Part shown: one piece after another, positions 31,546-39,707 of the stretch
How the letters are laid out: the number at the start of each line of letters is the position of its first letter
Numbering within the stretch: the first letter of the stretch is position 1
Origin: Treponema peruense
Lineage (GTDB): Bacteria > Spirochaetota > Spirochaetia > Treponematales > Treponemataceae
Assembly (NCBI RefSeq): GCF_016117655.1
Contig: NZ_CP064936.1
Coordinates: 682,001 to 746,000 of the forward strand
DNA length: 64,000 nucleotides
Reading direction: 5' to 3'
Translations under genes and position numbers: made by a program
Notes under the pieces: model-generated
Databases searched by the model: none
What the model was told of the DNA's origin: nothing
The model's input: the letters and a program-made list of their open reading frames with translations, nothing else

Positions 31546-33189
31546 ATGGCTGAGGTTAAAGAATTAAGAGAATATCAAAAAAATACTGTAGAAAAAGTAA
31601 TAAGCAGTGATAAAGATTTAATTATCTGTTTACCTACGGGAGCTGGAAAAACTGTAATAGCATCTTCATTAATTGCTGAACTTAACAAGCTCGATAAAAC
31701 TGTGATTTTTATAGTTCCTCGTCTTGAGTTAATAAAACAGGCTTCTAAAGAATTTGGAGATGTGGATGTTATATGGGCTGATAAAACATCTCTTACAGGA
31801 AAGAAAACAATCATTGCTTCTAAAGACAGCTTACGAACTCAGTGTAAAAAAGTTCCTGAAAATCTTGTTCTTATTTTTGATGAAGTTCATATCGGTCTTG
31901 AACAGACTTATAATCTCATTCATTTAATCAAACCTCAAAGAGTATTGGGATTGACAGCAACGCCTGAAAGAATGGACGGAAAAGCATTATTAAAGGGAAC
32001 AGATAGTGTTCATAAGTTTGGATGTTTTGATGAGCTTTTACAGGAAGAAACTGTAAGCGGTTTAATTGAAAAAGGGTATTTGACTCCGCTTAAATATTAT
32101 ACAAAACCTATTGAAGGCATTACTGAAATTAAACCTAATGAAGCAAACGGACAGGAATTATCTGATGAACAGATGATTGAGATTTTTGACAGTAATCAGG
32201 TCTGGGGAGACCTTGTAAAATCTTATGAACAATACGGCATTCAAAACGGTGTAAAACGTTCGGCACTGGGATTTACAAATACTATTGCAATGGCTGAGCG
32301 TGTTGCAAATATTTTTAATGAAGCTGGTTATAACTTTAAAGTCATAAGCGGTGATATGAAGATTGATAAAAGAGAAACGCTTATAAAAGAATTAAAGACG
32401 GGTAAAATAGACGGTCTTATAAACGCAGCTCTTTTAACCTACGGATTTGATTGTCCGCCTGTAAGTTATGCTTTTAGCTGCAGACACATAAAATCCCGTC
32501 CGTTCTGGTTTCAAATGGTAGGCCGTATTTTAAGAACTTGTGAAGGAAAAACAGACGCTATTTTTATGGATCACGGTGACTCTGTATCTGAATTTGAAGA
32601 ACCGACTTGTTCATTACCGATTCTTGACCCATTCATAAAATGGAGGGTAGACGGTGAGTACAAGGAAGAAAAAGCTGAAAGAAAAAAACAACAGAAAAAA
32701 GAACGGGAGTCTTTGAAATTACTGCAGGAGCTAGACCCATTGCCTTGTGCAATGGTTGAAATAAAAGTTGAAAATACATGGGAACGAATGATTAAGGTTC
32801 TTCAGAAATTGAAGAAAGAAAATGACGGACTTTTTAATCTGACACAGAGATTACAAAAGCAGTCTGAAATCCTTACACATGAAAAAGAAATGCTGCAGAA
32901 AGAATTAAAAAATACCAACAAAAGATATGTTGATAATGATAAGACCTTTGAATTCTGCAAATTCAATTACTGTAAAGTCAGAAATGATTTGCATGAAAAG
33001 TTCTGGAATTCTCCGATGTATGCCAAAATGGATTATCAGCAGAAAATGAATGCAGAACATAATGATACAATAAAAAAACTAAAGGAAATGGAAAAGAAAA
33101 TGCCGTTTCTTTTTGATGAAAATGTGTTTAACAGGTCAATGTCTTATTGGGAAAGTCACTACAGATATTTACCAAAATTGTATAGATAA
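31546..33189 (+). CDS. superfamily 2 DEAD/DEAH-box helicase
   Basis: A 547-residue helicase of the DEAD/H-ResIII kind. Motif I is LPTGAGKTVIA (about residue 30), motif II is FDEVH, motif III-like LTATPERMDG, and motif VI FQMVGRILR. The last ~170 residues (from about 375) are charged coiled coil with an aromatic tail (MSYWESHYRYLPKLY), not found in simple helicases of this group. AGAGG precedes the ATG just after hairpin copy 11. It heads a row of small genes leading to the relaxase, so it may act in transfer or replication of the element; a defence role is also possible. Confidence 0.85.
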   Translation: MAEVKELREYQKNTVEKVISSDKDLIICLPTGAGKTVIASSLIAELNKLDKTVIFIVPRLELIKQASKEFGDVDVIWADKTSLTGKKTIIASKDSLRTQCKKVPENLVLIFDEVHIGLEQTYNLIHLIKPQRVLGLTATPERMDGKALLKGTDSVHKFGCFDELLQEETVSGLIEKGYLTPLKYYTKPIEGITEIKPNEANGQELSDEQMIEIFDSNQVWGDLVKSYEQYGIQNGVKRSALGFTNTIAMAERVANIFNEAGYNFKVISGDMKIDKRETLIKELKTGKIDGLINAALLTYGFDCPPVSYAFSCRHIKSRPFWFQMVGRILRTCEGKTDAIFMDHGDSVSEFEEPTCSLPILDPFIKWRVDGEYKEEKAERKKQQKKERESLKLLQELDPLPCAMVEIKVENTWERMIKVLQKLKKENDGLFNLTQRLQKQSEILTHEKEMLQKELKNTNKRYVDNDKTFEFCKFNYCKVRNDLHEKFWNSPMYAKMDYQQKMNAEHNDTIKKLKEMEKKMPFLFDENVFNRSMSYWESHYRYLPKLYR

Positions 33190-33202
33190 AATATGAAAGT
33201 CT

Positions 33203-33226
33203 AATAAGCGCCCGAAGGCGCTAATT
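33203..33226. repeat. hairpin repeat copy 12, inverted orientation
   Basis: AATAAGCGCC, CGAA, GGCGCTAATT. This is the complement orientation of the other copies (loop CGAA on the plus strand), 14 bases after the helicase stop. Confidence 0.9.
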
Positions 33227-33243
33227 AAAGAGGTGAATTATAT

Positions 33244-33306
33244 ATGCAAAGTAAATGGAGAAAGCAAATGACAGATCACGAAACTGGTTTCAGATTGAAA
33301 ATTTAA
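33244..33306 (+). CDS. 20-residue ORF with good ribosome-binding site
   Basis: MQSKWRKQMTDHETGFRLKI, with AGAGGTG upstream. It could be a small or leader peptide, or chance. A further 14-residue frame follows directly (33307-33351). Confidence 0.3.
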   Translation: MQSKWRKQMTDHETGFRLKI

Positions 33307-33353
33307 ATGAAATATCTTTTTACAGCAAAACTTGATTTGTGGGGGAATTAAAA

Positions 33354-33932
33354 ATGAAGTTCGATGTGAATAAAGTATATACCGCGGTAAACGCAAGTGA
33401 GCTTAAAATTGGTGATAAAGTATATGTTGCTGATCGTTTAGCCGATTTAAAAAGGATAGTTGAAATGGATCAGGTTGAGTATGTGATAAAAATAGGGGCT
33501 ATACAGAAAGAAAATGAAGTTAATAGATTTATTGTAAAGGATGATTATTCAGATGATATGATTGATTACGCTCTTGCATATCTTGTAGAAAGAGCATCTG
33601 AAAAGAGAAAAAAAACTGTCTACATAAGCGGACAGATTACAGGACTTGATGAGGGCGAGTACAAGGCTCTTTTCAACAAAGCGGAGGATGTTCTCCGACA
33701 GTTTGGATATGAGCCTGTAAATCCAGCGACACTTGATGAAACAGAAAACACAAAGAACTGGAGCTGGCACGACTACATGAAGCGCGATATAAAACTGATT
33801 TGCGACTGCGATTATATCTACCTTCTTCCGAACTGGAGAAATTCCAAGGGCGCAACGTTTGAGTATATGATAGCGGATGCTCTGAACATTCCGTGTCTTA
33901 ATATACAGGATGTTCAAGAGGCTCTGGGATAA
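33354..33932 (+). CDS. two-domain protein with C-terminal DUF4406
   Basis: A 192-residue protein. Residues 1-~85 (MKFDVNKVYTAVNASELKIG...) are a module also found at the start of the next gene. Residues ~88-190 are a DUF4406 domain (VYISGQITGLDEGEYKALF, YEPVNPATL, CDYIYLLPNWRNSKGATFEY quoted in part), related to nucleoside 2-deoxyribosyltransferases and common in phages. I start at ATG 33354, which has GGGGG upstream and matches the start of its paralogue, not the GTG at 33339. The DUF4406 half is visibly richer in G+C than the N-terminal half, suggesting recent domain joining. Confidence 0.8.
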   Translation: MKFDVNKVYTAVNASELKIGDKVYVADRLADLKRIVEMDQVEYVIKIGAIQKENEVNRFIVKDDYSDDMIDYALAYLVERASEKRKKTVYISGQITGLDEGEYKALFNKAEDVLRQFGYEPVNPATLDETENTKNWSWHDYMKRDIKLICDCDYIYLLPNWRNSKGATFEYMIADALNIPCLNIQDVQEALG

Positions 33933-33962
33933 AAAAAGACTTTTTTATGGAGGAATAAAAAA

Positions 33963-34427
33963 ATGAAATTTGACAAGAGTAAAGTGTTCACTGCGTTGAA
34001 CGCAGATGAACTGAAGCCAGGTGATAAAGTTTACCTTGGTGATAGTATTGCTGAATTGAAGTATAAACTTGAAAACGAGGATTATAGTCCTTCAATACTT
34101 ACTATTATCGATATTGATGACTGGAACTTTAGTTTTGTTACAAAGAAAGATGTGGGTAATTTAGCCTATCTTGTAGAACGTACAAAAAGAAAGGAGTTTA
34201 GACCTTATAAAGACTGTGATGAAATGCTTGCAGATTTTAAGAAACGGTTTAATGCTAATTGGGCTGATTATGAAATGCCCTTGATTTGGCTCAAGCAGAA
34301 GTCAAAAGATGTTTGTATTTTTATGCAGGAGTTTGCTTTTGGTAGTGAAAAGATGACTTATGATTTACCTTTTTTATTTACGCATTATACGTACCTTGAC
34401 GGTACGCCATGCGGAATGGAGGCATAG
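33963..34427 (+). CDS. paralogue sharing the N-terminal module, unknown function
   Basis: A 154-residue protein whose first ~80 residues (MKFDKSKVFTALNADELKPGD, then KVYLGDSIAELK) align with the start of the preceding gene, including the AYLVER segment that ends the module. Its C-terminal ~70 residues (from RPYKDCDEMLADFKKRF) are different and unrecognised. GGAGG lies upstream of the ATG. The same module with two different partners points to a mix-and-match family. Confidence 0.7.
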   Translation: MKFDKSKVFTALNADELKPGDKVYLGDSIAELKYKLENEDYSPSILTIIDIDDWNFSFVTKKDVGNLAYLVERTKRKEFRPYKDCDEMLADFKKRFNANWADYEMPLIWLKQKSKDVCIFMQEFAFGSEKMTYDLPFLFTHYTYLDGTPCGMEA

Positions 34428-34430
34428 AAA

Positions 34431-34670
34431 ATGTTTATAGATTTTACAGCAACATTAGTCAAATGTGATTGTTGTGGGAAATATTATGATGCTGTTCTGG
34501 GTGTCGAACTCTGGTTCAGAAGTAAACAAGAGGCAACTGAAGCAGTGAAAGATGACGGCTGGGAAGAAATAGACGGAAAACTATATTGTGCTAGTTGCTA
34601 TGAGTACAACGAAGACACAGATGAATATGAGGTGAAGAATGACAGAAACAGAGAAACAGTTATTAATTAA
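34431..34670 (+). CDS. small zinc-binding protein
   Basis: A 79-residue acidic protein with CDCC near residue 12 and CASC near residue 57, enough to bind one zinc ion. It begins three bases after the preceding stop and overlaps the next gene by 32 bases. Function unknown. Confidence 0.65.
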   Translation: MFIDFTATLVKCDCCGKYYDAVLGVELWFRSKQEATEAVKDDGWEEIDGKLYCASCYEYNEDTDEYEVKNDRNRETVIN

Positions 34671-34929
34671 CACACCTATTACAGAAAATTTGTTTGAAGA
34701 ATGGAAAGAACCTTACGAAGATGTAAAAGTTGAACATTTTCCGCATCCGCAAAATAAAAATAAAACTTGTACAATGCACCTTTATCCAATGACAATTTTT
34801 CATTCCTTGATAGAAAATTGTGAGGCTTTGCGGCGGAAGTATTTGGAAACAAAAGATGAAAAATATTTTTATTATTTAATGCGCTTATTACCAAGAAATT
34901 TAAAGCAACTTGAAGAGGAAATTAAATGA
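34639..34929 (+). CDS. small hypothetical protein
   Basis: A 96-residue protein in another frame overlapping the 3' end of the zinc-binding gene. GAGGTGA precedes the ATG, which supports it. The sequence looks helical and charged at the C-terminus (LMRLLPRNLKQLEEEIK). No family recognised. Its stop overlaps the ATG of the next small gene. Confidence 0.65.
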   Translation: MTETEKQLLINTPITENLFEEWKEPYEDVKVEHFPHPQNKNKTCTMHLYPMTIFHSLIENCEALRRKYLETKDEKYFYYLMRLLPRNLKQLEEEIK

Positions 34930-35018
34930 ATGTAGGTGAGTTTGCAACGCTTGTTGAGAATATGCGGTTAGCACAGAAAAAATATTCAAAAGATAATGAT
35001 ATTGATCTGGAACGATAA
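34926..35018 (+). CDS. 30-residue small protein, translationally coupled
   Basis: MNVGEFATLVENMRLAQKKY, then SKDNDIDLER. The ATGA overlap with the preceding stop and the three-base gap to the relaxase start suggest that ribosomes pass through it. It is too short to classify. Confidence 0.5.
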   Translation: MNVGEFATLVENMRLAQKKYSKDNDIDLER

Positions 35019-35021
35019 CTA

Positions 35022-36257
35022 ATGCACAAAGATTCAATAACCGGAACAGAAGTCATTGATTATGACTTTTTTGGAAAGAAAATATATCCTCCTCGAAAAA
35101 TTAAGCAGACTGATGCTGGGAAAGAAATTGCTGCTCTTCTTCGTGAATTAGACTATATGTTTTATCCTGGAAGGAGAGAGAAAAAAGAATTTCATTCAAG
35201 AGTTGGTGGTGGTATTTCTCGAAAGCAGCCTTGCATGGTAAAGCTCTATTACACGGATAACAAGGTATCTCATAAAGAATTTTTAAGACGGTACATGACT
35301 CAGGAAAATAAAAAGAGTGTTACTGATAAACCTGAATTATTCAATTATGAATATGATGAAGTACCGGAATCTGTAATAGTTGATTATGAAGAAAACAAAA
35401 TGGTTGATTTGGGGTTTAAATTCATAATAAGTCCTGAAAGTCAGAAAATACCCATGAAAGAGCTTGTAAGGCAATATGTACATAATCTTGAAAAAATAAC
35501 AGGTCATAAATTCACATGGTTTGGAGCTGTTCACACTGATACTGGTCAGATTCATGCACATCTTTTGATTAATGGTGTTGATAAAGTAACTGTAGAAGAA
35601 ATAAGATTTGGAAGGGAAATTGTAAAAGAAGTTGCAAGAAATATTGCCAGTAATATTAGTACGAATCTCGTTGGGCCGAGAAGTGCAGAAGCTATAGAAA
35701 TTGCAAGAAAGAAACTTCCTTATGCAAAACGGTGGACTCTTATTGATGACCACATTACTAAATATGGTTATTACAGGGAATTTGAAAATACAAGAATGGT
35801 TTCTGGAAGTGAATTTGAAGCTGAAAAAACTACTACAGATGATATTGAGCTTATAAGGCTTAATACCCTTGTCGAAATGGGGCTTGCAATAGTTTACAGA
35901 AAAGAAAATCCGCCAAAATACTATCTTGAAAAAGGCTGGAAGGATAAGCTTAAAGCTGTCGGCCGTTACAACACTTATCTTGAAGTAAGAAACCGCCTTC
36001 GCTTTACCCCTTTTTACAACCTTGAACTTTATAACGGTAGTATGGGGCAGGTTGAGGGAGTAGTTTCTCAGGTCTATAACATGGATGATGAGAATATCTG
36101 GAATAATGCAATTGTAATTGAAAACAAAAAACTTAATAAAGCATGGTATGTGCCTACAAGGATAAAACTCAAAGATGAAGACCTCGGAAAGTTCATCACA
36201 GTAAAGGCAGAAAAGAACCAGAAAGGAGTTTTACGGCCTTTTATCACAATTCATTAA
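35022..36257 (+). CDS. HUH relaxase (MOB-type)
   Basis: A 411-residue relaxase that would nick the transfer origin and lead the strand into the recipient cell. The metal-binding motif is HTDTGQIHAHLLING at about residues 170-184, which matches the HxDxxHxHxxxN of MOBP/VirD2-type relaxases. The N-terminal ~100 residues contain several tyrosines (ELDYMFYPGR, VKLYYTDN) that could be the nicking tyrosine. The C-terminal ~150 residues show no helicase or primase motifs. It starts three bases after the 30-residue gene and is followed by hairpin copy 13. Which MOB family it belongs to needs a search. Confidence 0.85.
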   Translation: MHKDSITGTEVIDYDFFGKKIYPPRKIKQTDAGKEIAALLRELDYMFYPGRREKKEFHSRVGGGISRKQPCMVKLYYTDNKVSHKEFLRRYMTQENKKSVTDKPELFNYEYDEVPESVIVDYEENKMVDLGFKFIISPESQKIPMKELVRQYVHNLEKITGHKFTWFGAVHTDTGQIHAHLLINGVDKVTVEEIRFGREIVKEVARNIASNISTNLVGPRSAEAIEIARKKLPYAKRWTLIDDHITKYGYYREFENTRMVSGSEFEAEKTTTDDIELIRLNTLVEMGLAIVYRKENPPKYYLEKGWKDKLKAVGRYNTYLEVRNRLRFTPFYNLELYNGSMGQVEGVVSQVYNMDDENIWNNAIVIENKKLNKAWYVPTRIKLKDEDLGKFITVKAEKNQKGVLRPFITIH

Positions 36258-36264
36258 GGATTTT

Positions 36265-36288
36265 AATTAGCGTCTTCGGGCGCTAATT
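36265..36288. repeat. hairpin repeat copy 13
   Basis: AATTAGCGTC, TTCG, GGCGCTAATT, eight bases after the relaxase stop. This is the last copy; none is seen in the T4SS genes that follow. Confidence 0.92.
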
Positions 36289-36319
36289 AAATTTTGTTTT
36301 TGCTATTAATTTATTCTTC

Positions 36320-36347
36320 TTGAATTTATTGTTTATTGGAGTATACT
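36320..36347 (+). promoter_or_regulatory. promoter of the ribbon-helix-helix gene
   Basis: TTGAAT (36320-36325) and TATACT (36342-36347) are 16 bases apart. The ATG at 36354 is six bases after the -10, so transcription should begin on the start codon. Confidence 0.65.
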
Positions 36348-36353
36348 TAATTT

Positions 36354-36560
36354 ATGGAAAAGAAAAAAAGCGGTAATATGGGAAGTGAAAACTGGGGCGG
36401 AAGAAGGGAAGGCTCCGGCCGCAAGAAAGGCGATAAGGTTTATAAAACAGTTTCTGTTGCAGGAACAGAAGAAGAACTTTTACAGCTTAAAAATATTGCA
36501 AAAGAAAACAATAAAACATTAAGCCGCTATGTAATTGATTCACTCGTTTATAAAAAATAA
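36354..36560 (+). CDS. ribbon-helix-helix DNA-binding protein (MobC/CopG-like)
   Basis: A 68-residue basic protein. The N-terminus carries GGRREGSGRKKG, a basic DNA-contact segment like that of many small mobilisation and CopG-type proteins, followed by a ribbon-helix-helix core (KTVSVAGTEEELLQLKNIAK, then LSRYVIDSLV). Its place after the relaxase suggests a relaxosome accessory protein or regulator. There is no Shine-Dalgarno within reach; GGAG lies in the promoter spacer, so translation is probably leaderless. Confidence 0.75.
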   Translation: MEKKKSGNMGSENWGGRREGSGRKKGDKVYKTVSVAGTEEELLQLKNIAKENNKTLSRYVIDSLVYKK

Positions 36561-36595
36561 AATAAATTTAAGAAAAGGAAACATTTGAAAATAAT

Positions 36596-36651
36596 AGAGT
36601 AATATAATCTATAAGTATTGACACATTATAAACTGTAGATTATATTACTCT
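36596..36651 (+). promoter_or_regulatory. virD4 operon promoter flanked by 16-bp inverted motif copies
   Basis: AGAGTAATATAATCTA (36596-36611) and its exact reverse complement (36636-36651) are 24 bases apart. Between and over them lies a near-perfect promoter, TTGACA (36618-36623), 17 bases, TATATT (36641-36646). One motif copy lies upstream of the -35, the other covers the -10 and start site. This looks like a two-site operator for a dimeric repressor; oriT is an alternative. Confidence 0.7.
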
Positions 36652-36720
36652 ATAGAAAATCCACACACTTTTCTAAAGACATAATCTTTCGCTAATTATA
36701 TAAAGAAATGAAAGGAACAG

Positions 36721-36744
36721 ACTTCTTTTCGTAAGGGAAGAAGT
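36721..36744 (+). promoter_or_regulatory. hairpin hiding the virD4 ribosome-binding site
   Basis: ACTTCTTTTC and GGGAAGAAGT pair (two G-U pairs) around GTAA, a GNRA-type tetraloop, ending one base before the virD4 ATG. The likely ribosome-binding GGGAAG is in the 3' arm. A short frame MKGTDFFS (36708-36734) runs through it. Confidence 0.5.
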
Positions 36745-39006
36745 ATGGAAAAAAATGAATTCTTACGGCAGGATCCGAAAAAATCTCACAGAAAGTTAAT
36801 TTATGATTTAACTAATCTGATTATACCTGTGCTTATTCTGATTATCGGAATTTTTCTGTCTACCCAAAAGTTTGCAGAAATGATGGGCTATAATCCTTCG
36901 TACTGTGAGCAGCCTATTTATATTCTCAAACACAGTATAGGAAAATATCCGGCTGGTTATCCTATTTTTAATCCGATTGTAATTTTAATTACGATGTTTC
37001 GTAATCCTTTTGACCATCTTGTTCAGGATGCAATAGGACAGGCTTCAATTCCAGGAACAATATGTGCCGTAATTGCTGTATTCACATGGCTTACGATTTC
37101 TATAATCAGAAGCCGTGGTTTTAACAAAAATGACAATATCTATGGAACGGCTCGCTGGGGAACAAAAAAAGACTTAAAGAAATTCGGTCTTTGCGAGGAG
37201 CATGGAGTTGTCCTTGCCCAGCAATACGATGCAGAAACTGAAAGTATCATCAATAAAAAAGGTAACTTCGGATTAAGTCTTAAAAAATCCGCAAAACTTA
37301 TCTGTCATGCAGGTACCTCTCATACACTTGTAATTGCTCCAACACGCTCTGGTAAAGGTGTAGGTACTGTTGTTCCAACCTGTGTTTCTTACCGTGAAAG
37401 CATGATTATTTTTGACCCTAAAGGTGAATTATATAACATGACTGCTGGCTACAGAAAAAAGTTCAGCCGTGTTATCAAGTTTTCTCCAGTTCAGATGGAG
37501 ACCGCATGTTTTAATCCGCTGGAAGAAGTTGAGCTTGATGAAAATGCCTTCCGTGATATTGGTACAATCCTCACAAACATTTTCCAGAAAGGTGATAAAG
37601 GAGGTGATTCTAACTCAGATTTCTTTGACAATAACGCAAGAGACCTTTTGACTGGAGTTATTTTCCATGTTCTTTCTGCGGTAAATGAAGACGGAGAACA
37701 CCTGTATAAAAGGGAAGAGCGATGTATCGCTGGTGTTCTTCGTATTTTCGCCCGTGCAGCCTCTGGTACCGATGAGGAAGGTAATCCACTCCCGGCAGGG
37801 GAGGCTTTACTTGATGAAATGATTAACTCTAAGCATCTTGATAAAAACGGTGAAGTTTCAGATTACATTCACGGAATCATTCTTGATGTTGCAATGTCTG
37901 CAAAACAGCAGCATGAAAAAGTACGCTCGGACATCATGCAGACAGTTCAATCAAAACTAAACCTCTTCCGTGATCCGTTTATCCGCCATGTTACAAGTAA
38001 ATCTGATTTCAAACTTTCAGACTTTTATGAAAGTAAAGAACCGATTTCACTTTACCTTACCTTGCCGTTTGGTGATGTAGACCGTATCATGCCAGTTTTC
38101 CAGCTCATCATTGACTTTATTGTAAGACGCTTTTCTTCTGGAGAATTGAGGGCTGGTGAGAAAGAAAAGGTTTTAAAGCATCCTATTCTTTTTATGATAG
38201 ACGAGTTCCCTGTTTTGGGAAACATGAAATTCCTTGCTACTTCTCTTGGTATCTTAGCTGGTTACGGTCTTCGCTTCTACCTTGTAGTTCAGGCATATCA
38301 GCAGCTTGTAAAGATTTATGGTCAGGAAAACACATTTATTGATAACTGCCGTTATATTTTGATTTATGCACCAAATAATCCGCAGGACGCAGACAAATTT
38401 TCAAAAATGATTGGTAAAAAATCAGTTTCTAAGGAAAACCTTTCTGTAAGTGGCTCCCGTTTTTCTGTAGCCCTCAATAACCTTAATACTTCTTCTCAGG
38501 AAATGGCTGTAGACCTTATAAACCCAGATGAGCTTATGAAGGTTCCTTATACGGACTGTATTATCCTTGGCCACAATATGCCGCCATATATGGGAAAGAA
38601 AAATGTCTTTTATGCTGATGAGCGTTTCAAGTGGAAAGTATTTAATGAAAACGTTGATACTGGAAAAGTTGAAACAGGTTTTCCGGCTCCCTATGCTCAG
38701 GAAGATATAGACAGAGAAACCGCTGGACTTCCTTCTCAAATTAAAAAAAGAGAAGAAGATGCAAAAGAAAAGAAGTTTGAAGAAGAAATAAATGAGAAGA
38801 AAGAGCTTAAAAAGGAAAAAGAAGCATTTGACCCTATAGCGTTTCTTGAAACTTATCAGGCAGACGATAAAGGCGAAAACGTTGAATGGGATGCTCCTTT
38901 TGACATTGAAACAGATGATGATGAACCGCCTCCAAAAAAGTCGGAGTATACGCTTGAAGATTTTGATTCAGAAGGCGATGTCGTCTATGAAAATACAGAA
39001 AATTAA
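36745..39006 (+). CDS. virD4: VirD4/TraG-type coupling protein
   Basis: A 753-residue ATPase that links the relaxosome to the secretion channel. It has two to three N-terminal membrane segments (LTNLIIPVLILIIGIFLS at about 13-32, and GTICAVIAVFTWLTISII at about 106-123), Walker A PTRSGKGVG (about residue 200) and Walker B ILFMIDEFPVLG (about residue 480), all typical of the VirD4/TraG family. The last ~120 residues are highly charged (EEDAKEKKFEEEINEKKELK) and acidic, an unusually long tail. Its promoter and RBS hairpin are described separately. Head of the T4SS operon. Confidence 0.94.
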   Translation: MEKNEFLRQDPKKSHRKLIYDLTNLIIPVLILIIGIFLSTQKFAEMMGYNPSYCEQPIYILKHSIGKYPAGYPIFNPIVILITMFRNPFDHLVQDAIGQASIPGTICAVIAVFTWLTISIIRSRGFNKNDNIYGTARWGTKKDLKKFGLCEEHGVVLAQQYDAETESIINKKGNFGLSLKKSAKLICHAGTSHTLVIAPTRSGKGVGTVVPTCVSYRESMIIFDPKGELYNMTAGYRKKFSRVIKFSPVQMETACFNPLEEVELDENAFRDIGTILTNIFQKGDKGGDSNSDFFDNNARDLLTGVIFHVLSAVNEDGEHLYKREERCIAGVLRIFARAASGTDEEGNPLPAGEALLDEMINSKHLDKNGEVSDYIHGIILDVAMSAKQQHEKVRSDIMQTVQSKLNLFRDPFIRHVTSKSDFKLSDFYESKEPISLYLTLPFGDVDRIMPVFQLIIDFIVRRFSSGELRAGEKEKVLKHPILFMIDEFPVLGNMKFLATSLGILAGYGLRFYLVVQAYQQLVKIYGQENTFIDNCRYILIYAPNNPQDADKFSKMIGKKSVSKENLSVSGSRFSVALNNLNTSSQEMAVDLINPDELMKVPYTDCIILGHNMPPYMGKKNVFYADERFKWKVFNENVDTGKVETGFPAPYAQEDIDRETAGLPSQIKKREEDAKEKKFEEEINEKKELKKEKEAFDPIAFLETYQADDKGENVEWDAPFDIETDDDEPPPKKSEYTLEDFDSEGDVVYENTEN

Positions 39007-39027
39007 TTATTTAGAGGAGAATATATT

Positions 39028-39666
39028 ATGAAAGAAATTAAATTAGAAATGAATGTTGAAATTGAAAACAAAAACTTTACACCAAGGACACGTCAAGAAA
39101 TTGCTGATTTTTTTGGATTAGTATTAATTGAAAAAAAAGTCTGGTGTATAAGAAATCCAAAACCTATAGTTTGTCTTTCTATGGTTTCAAGACATGAGGA
39201 AATAACAAAAATCGGTGAAGGTGCTATTCTTGAAATTCCTTATCAATTAGTAAAAGAAATTACTTCTTTAAAAAATATTTCAGAATACAGAGATACATTA
39301 CCCAACACAAACGAAAGATTTATCCAGCATACTCCACAAGAAATTGCTGATTTCTTTAATGTGTTTATCGTAAAAGATTGTCTTGATGATTTTTTCATTT
39401 GTAAAGATTTACCTAACATTAACCTAGTAATGAGTAATGACTTTATTTACATGATTGATAAATTAAACTGCAATTTTAGTGAAAACGAATCAGAAGAGTT
39501 TGAAATTACAGGTTTGTTAAAGGATTATGATGTTGATTCAATAATAGCTCCAGGCTCTTTTAATAAGAATTTTAATAAAGATTTTCGTGATGTTTGTTTA
39601 AAACAAATTAATGAAGGTTTTAAATCATTTTCTATAAATAACATAAAAAGAGGGATAAAACAGTAG
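39028..39666 (+). CDS. hypothetical protein with a duplicated domain
   Basis: A 212-residue protein of unknown function. Two related halves are visible: TPRTRQEIADFFGLVLIEKK (residues ~15-34) and TPQEIADFFNVFIVKDCL (~105-122), each followed by a short strand pattern ending in a W/F-C-I/K-D/N-P/L segment. AGAGGAGA precedes the ATG. It lies between virD4 and trbB, where Ti/RP4-type clusters have no fixed gene. Confidence 0.65.
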   Translation: MKEIKLEMNVEIENKNFTPRTRQEIADFFGLVLIEKKVWCIRNPKPIVCLSMVSRHEEITKIGEGAILEIPYQLVKEITSLKNISEYRDTLPNTNERFIQHTPQEIADFFNVFIVKDCLDDFFICKDLPNINLVMSNDFIYMIDKLNCNFSENESEEFEITGLLKDYDVDSIIAPGSFNKNFNKDFRDVCLKQINEGFKSFSINNIKRGIKQ

Positions 39667-39707
39667 TGCTACAAGCATAAAACTAATTGTTTAAGGAGAA
39701 TAAGAAT

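Noticed and set aside
25003-36288. CRISPR array
   Set aside because: The repeats are palindromes, separated by whole genes of very different length, and no cas genes are present.
25003-36288. Integron cassette array with attC sites
   Set aside because: The hairpins lack the GTTRRRY core and the bulged, longer attC structure, and no integron integrase is seen. A cassette-like origin remains possible but not by this mechanism.
25003-36288. REP/RAYT system
   Set aside because: No GTAG-type foot and no Y1 (RAYT) transposase gene in the window.
25003-36288. Hairpin copies as ordinary rho-independent terminators
   Set aside because: Most copies have no T-run of useful length on the transcribed side, and several are followed at once by a ribosome-binding site and a gene in the same direction.
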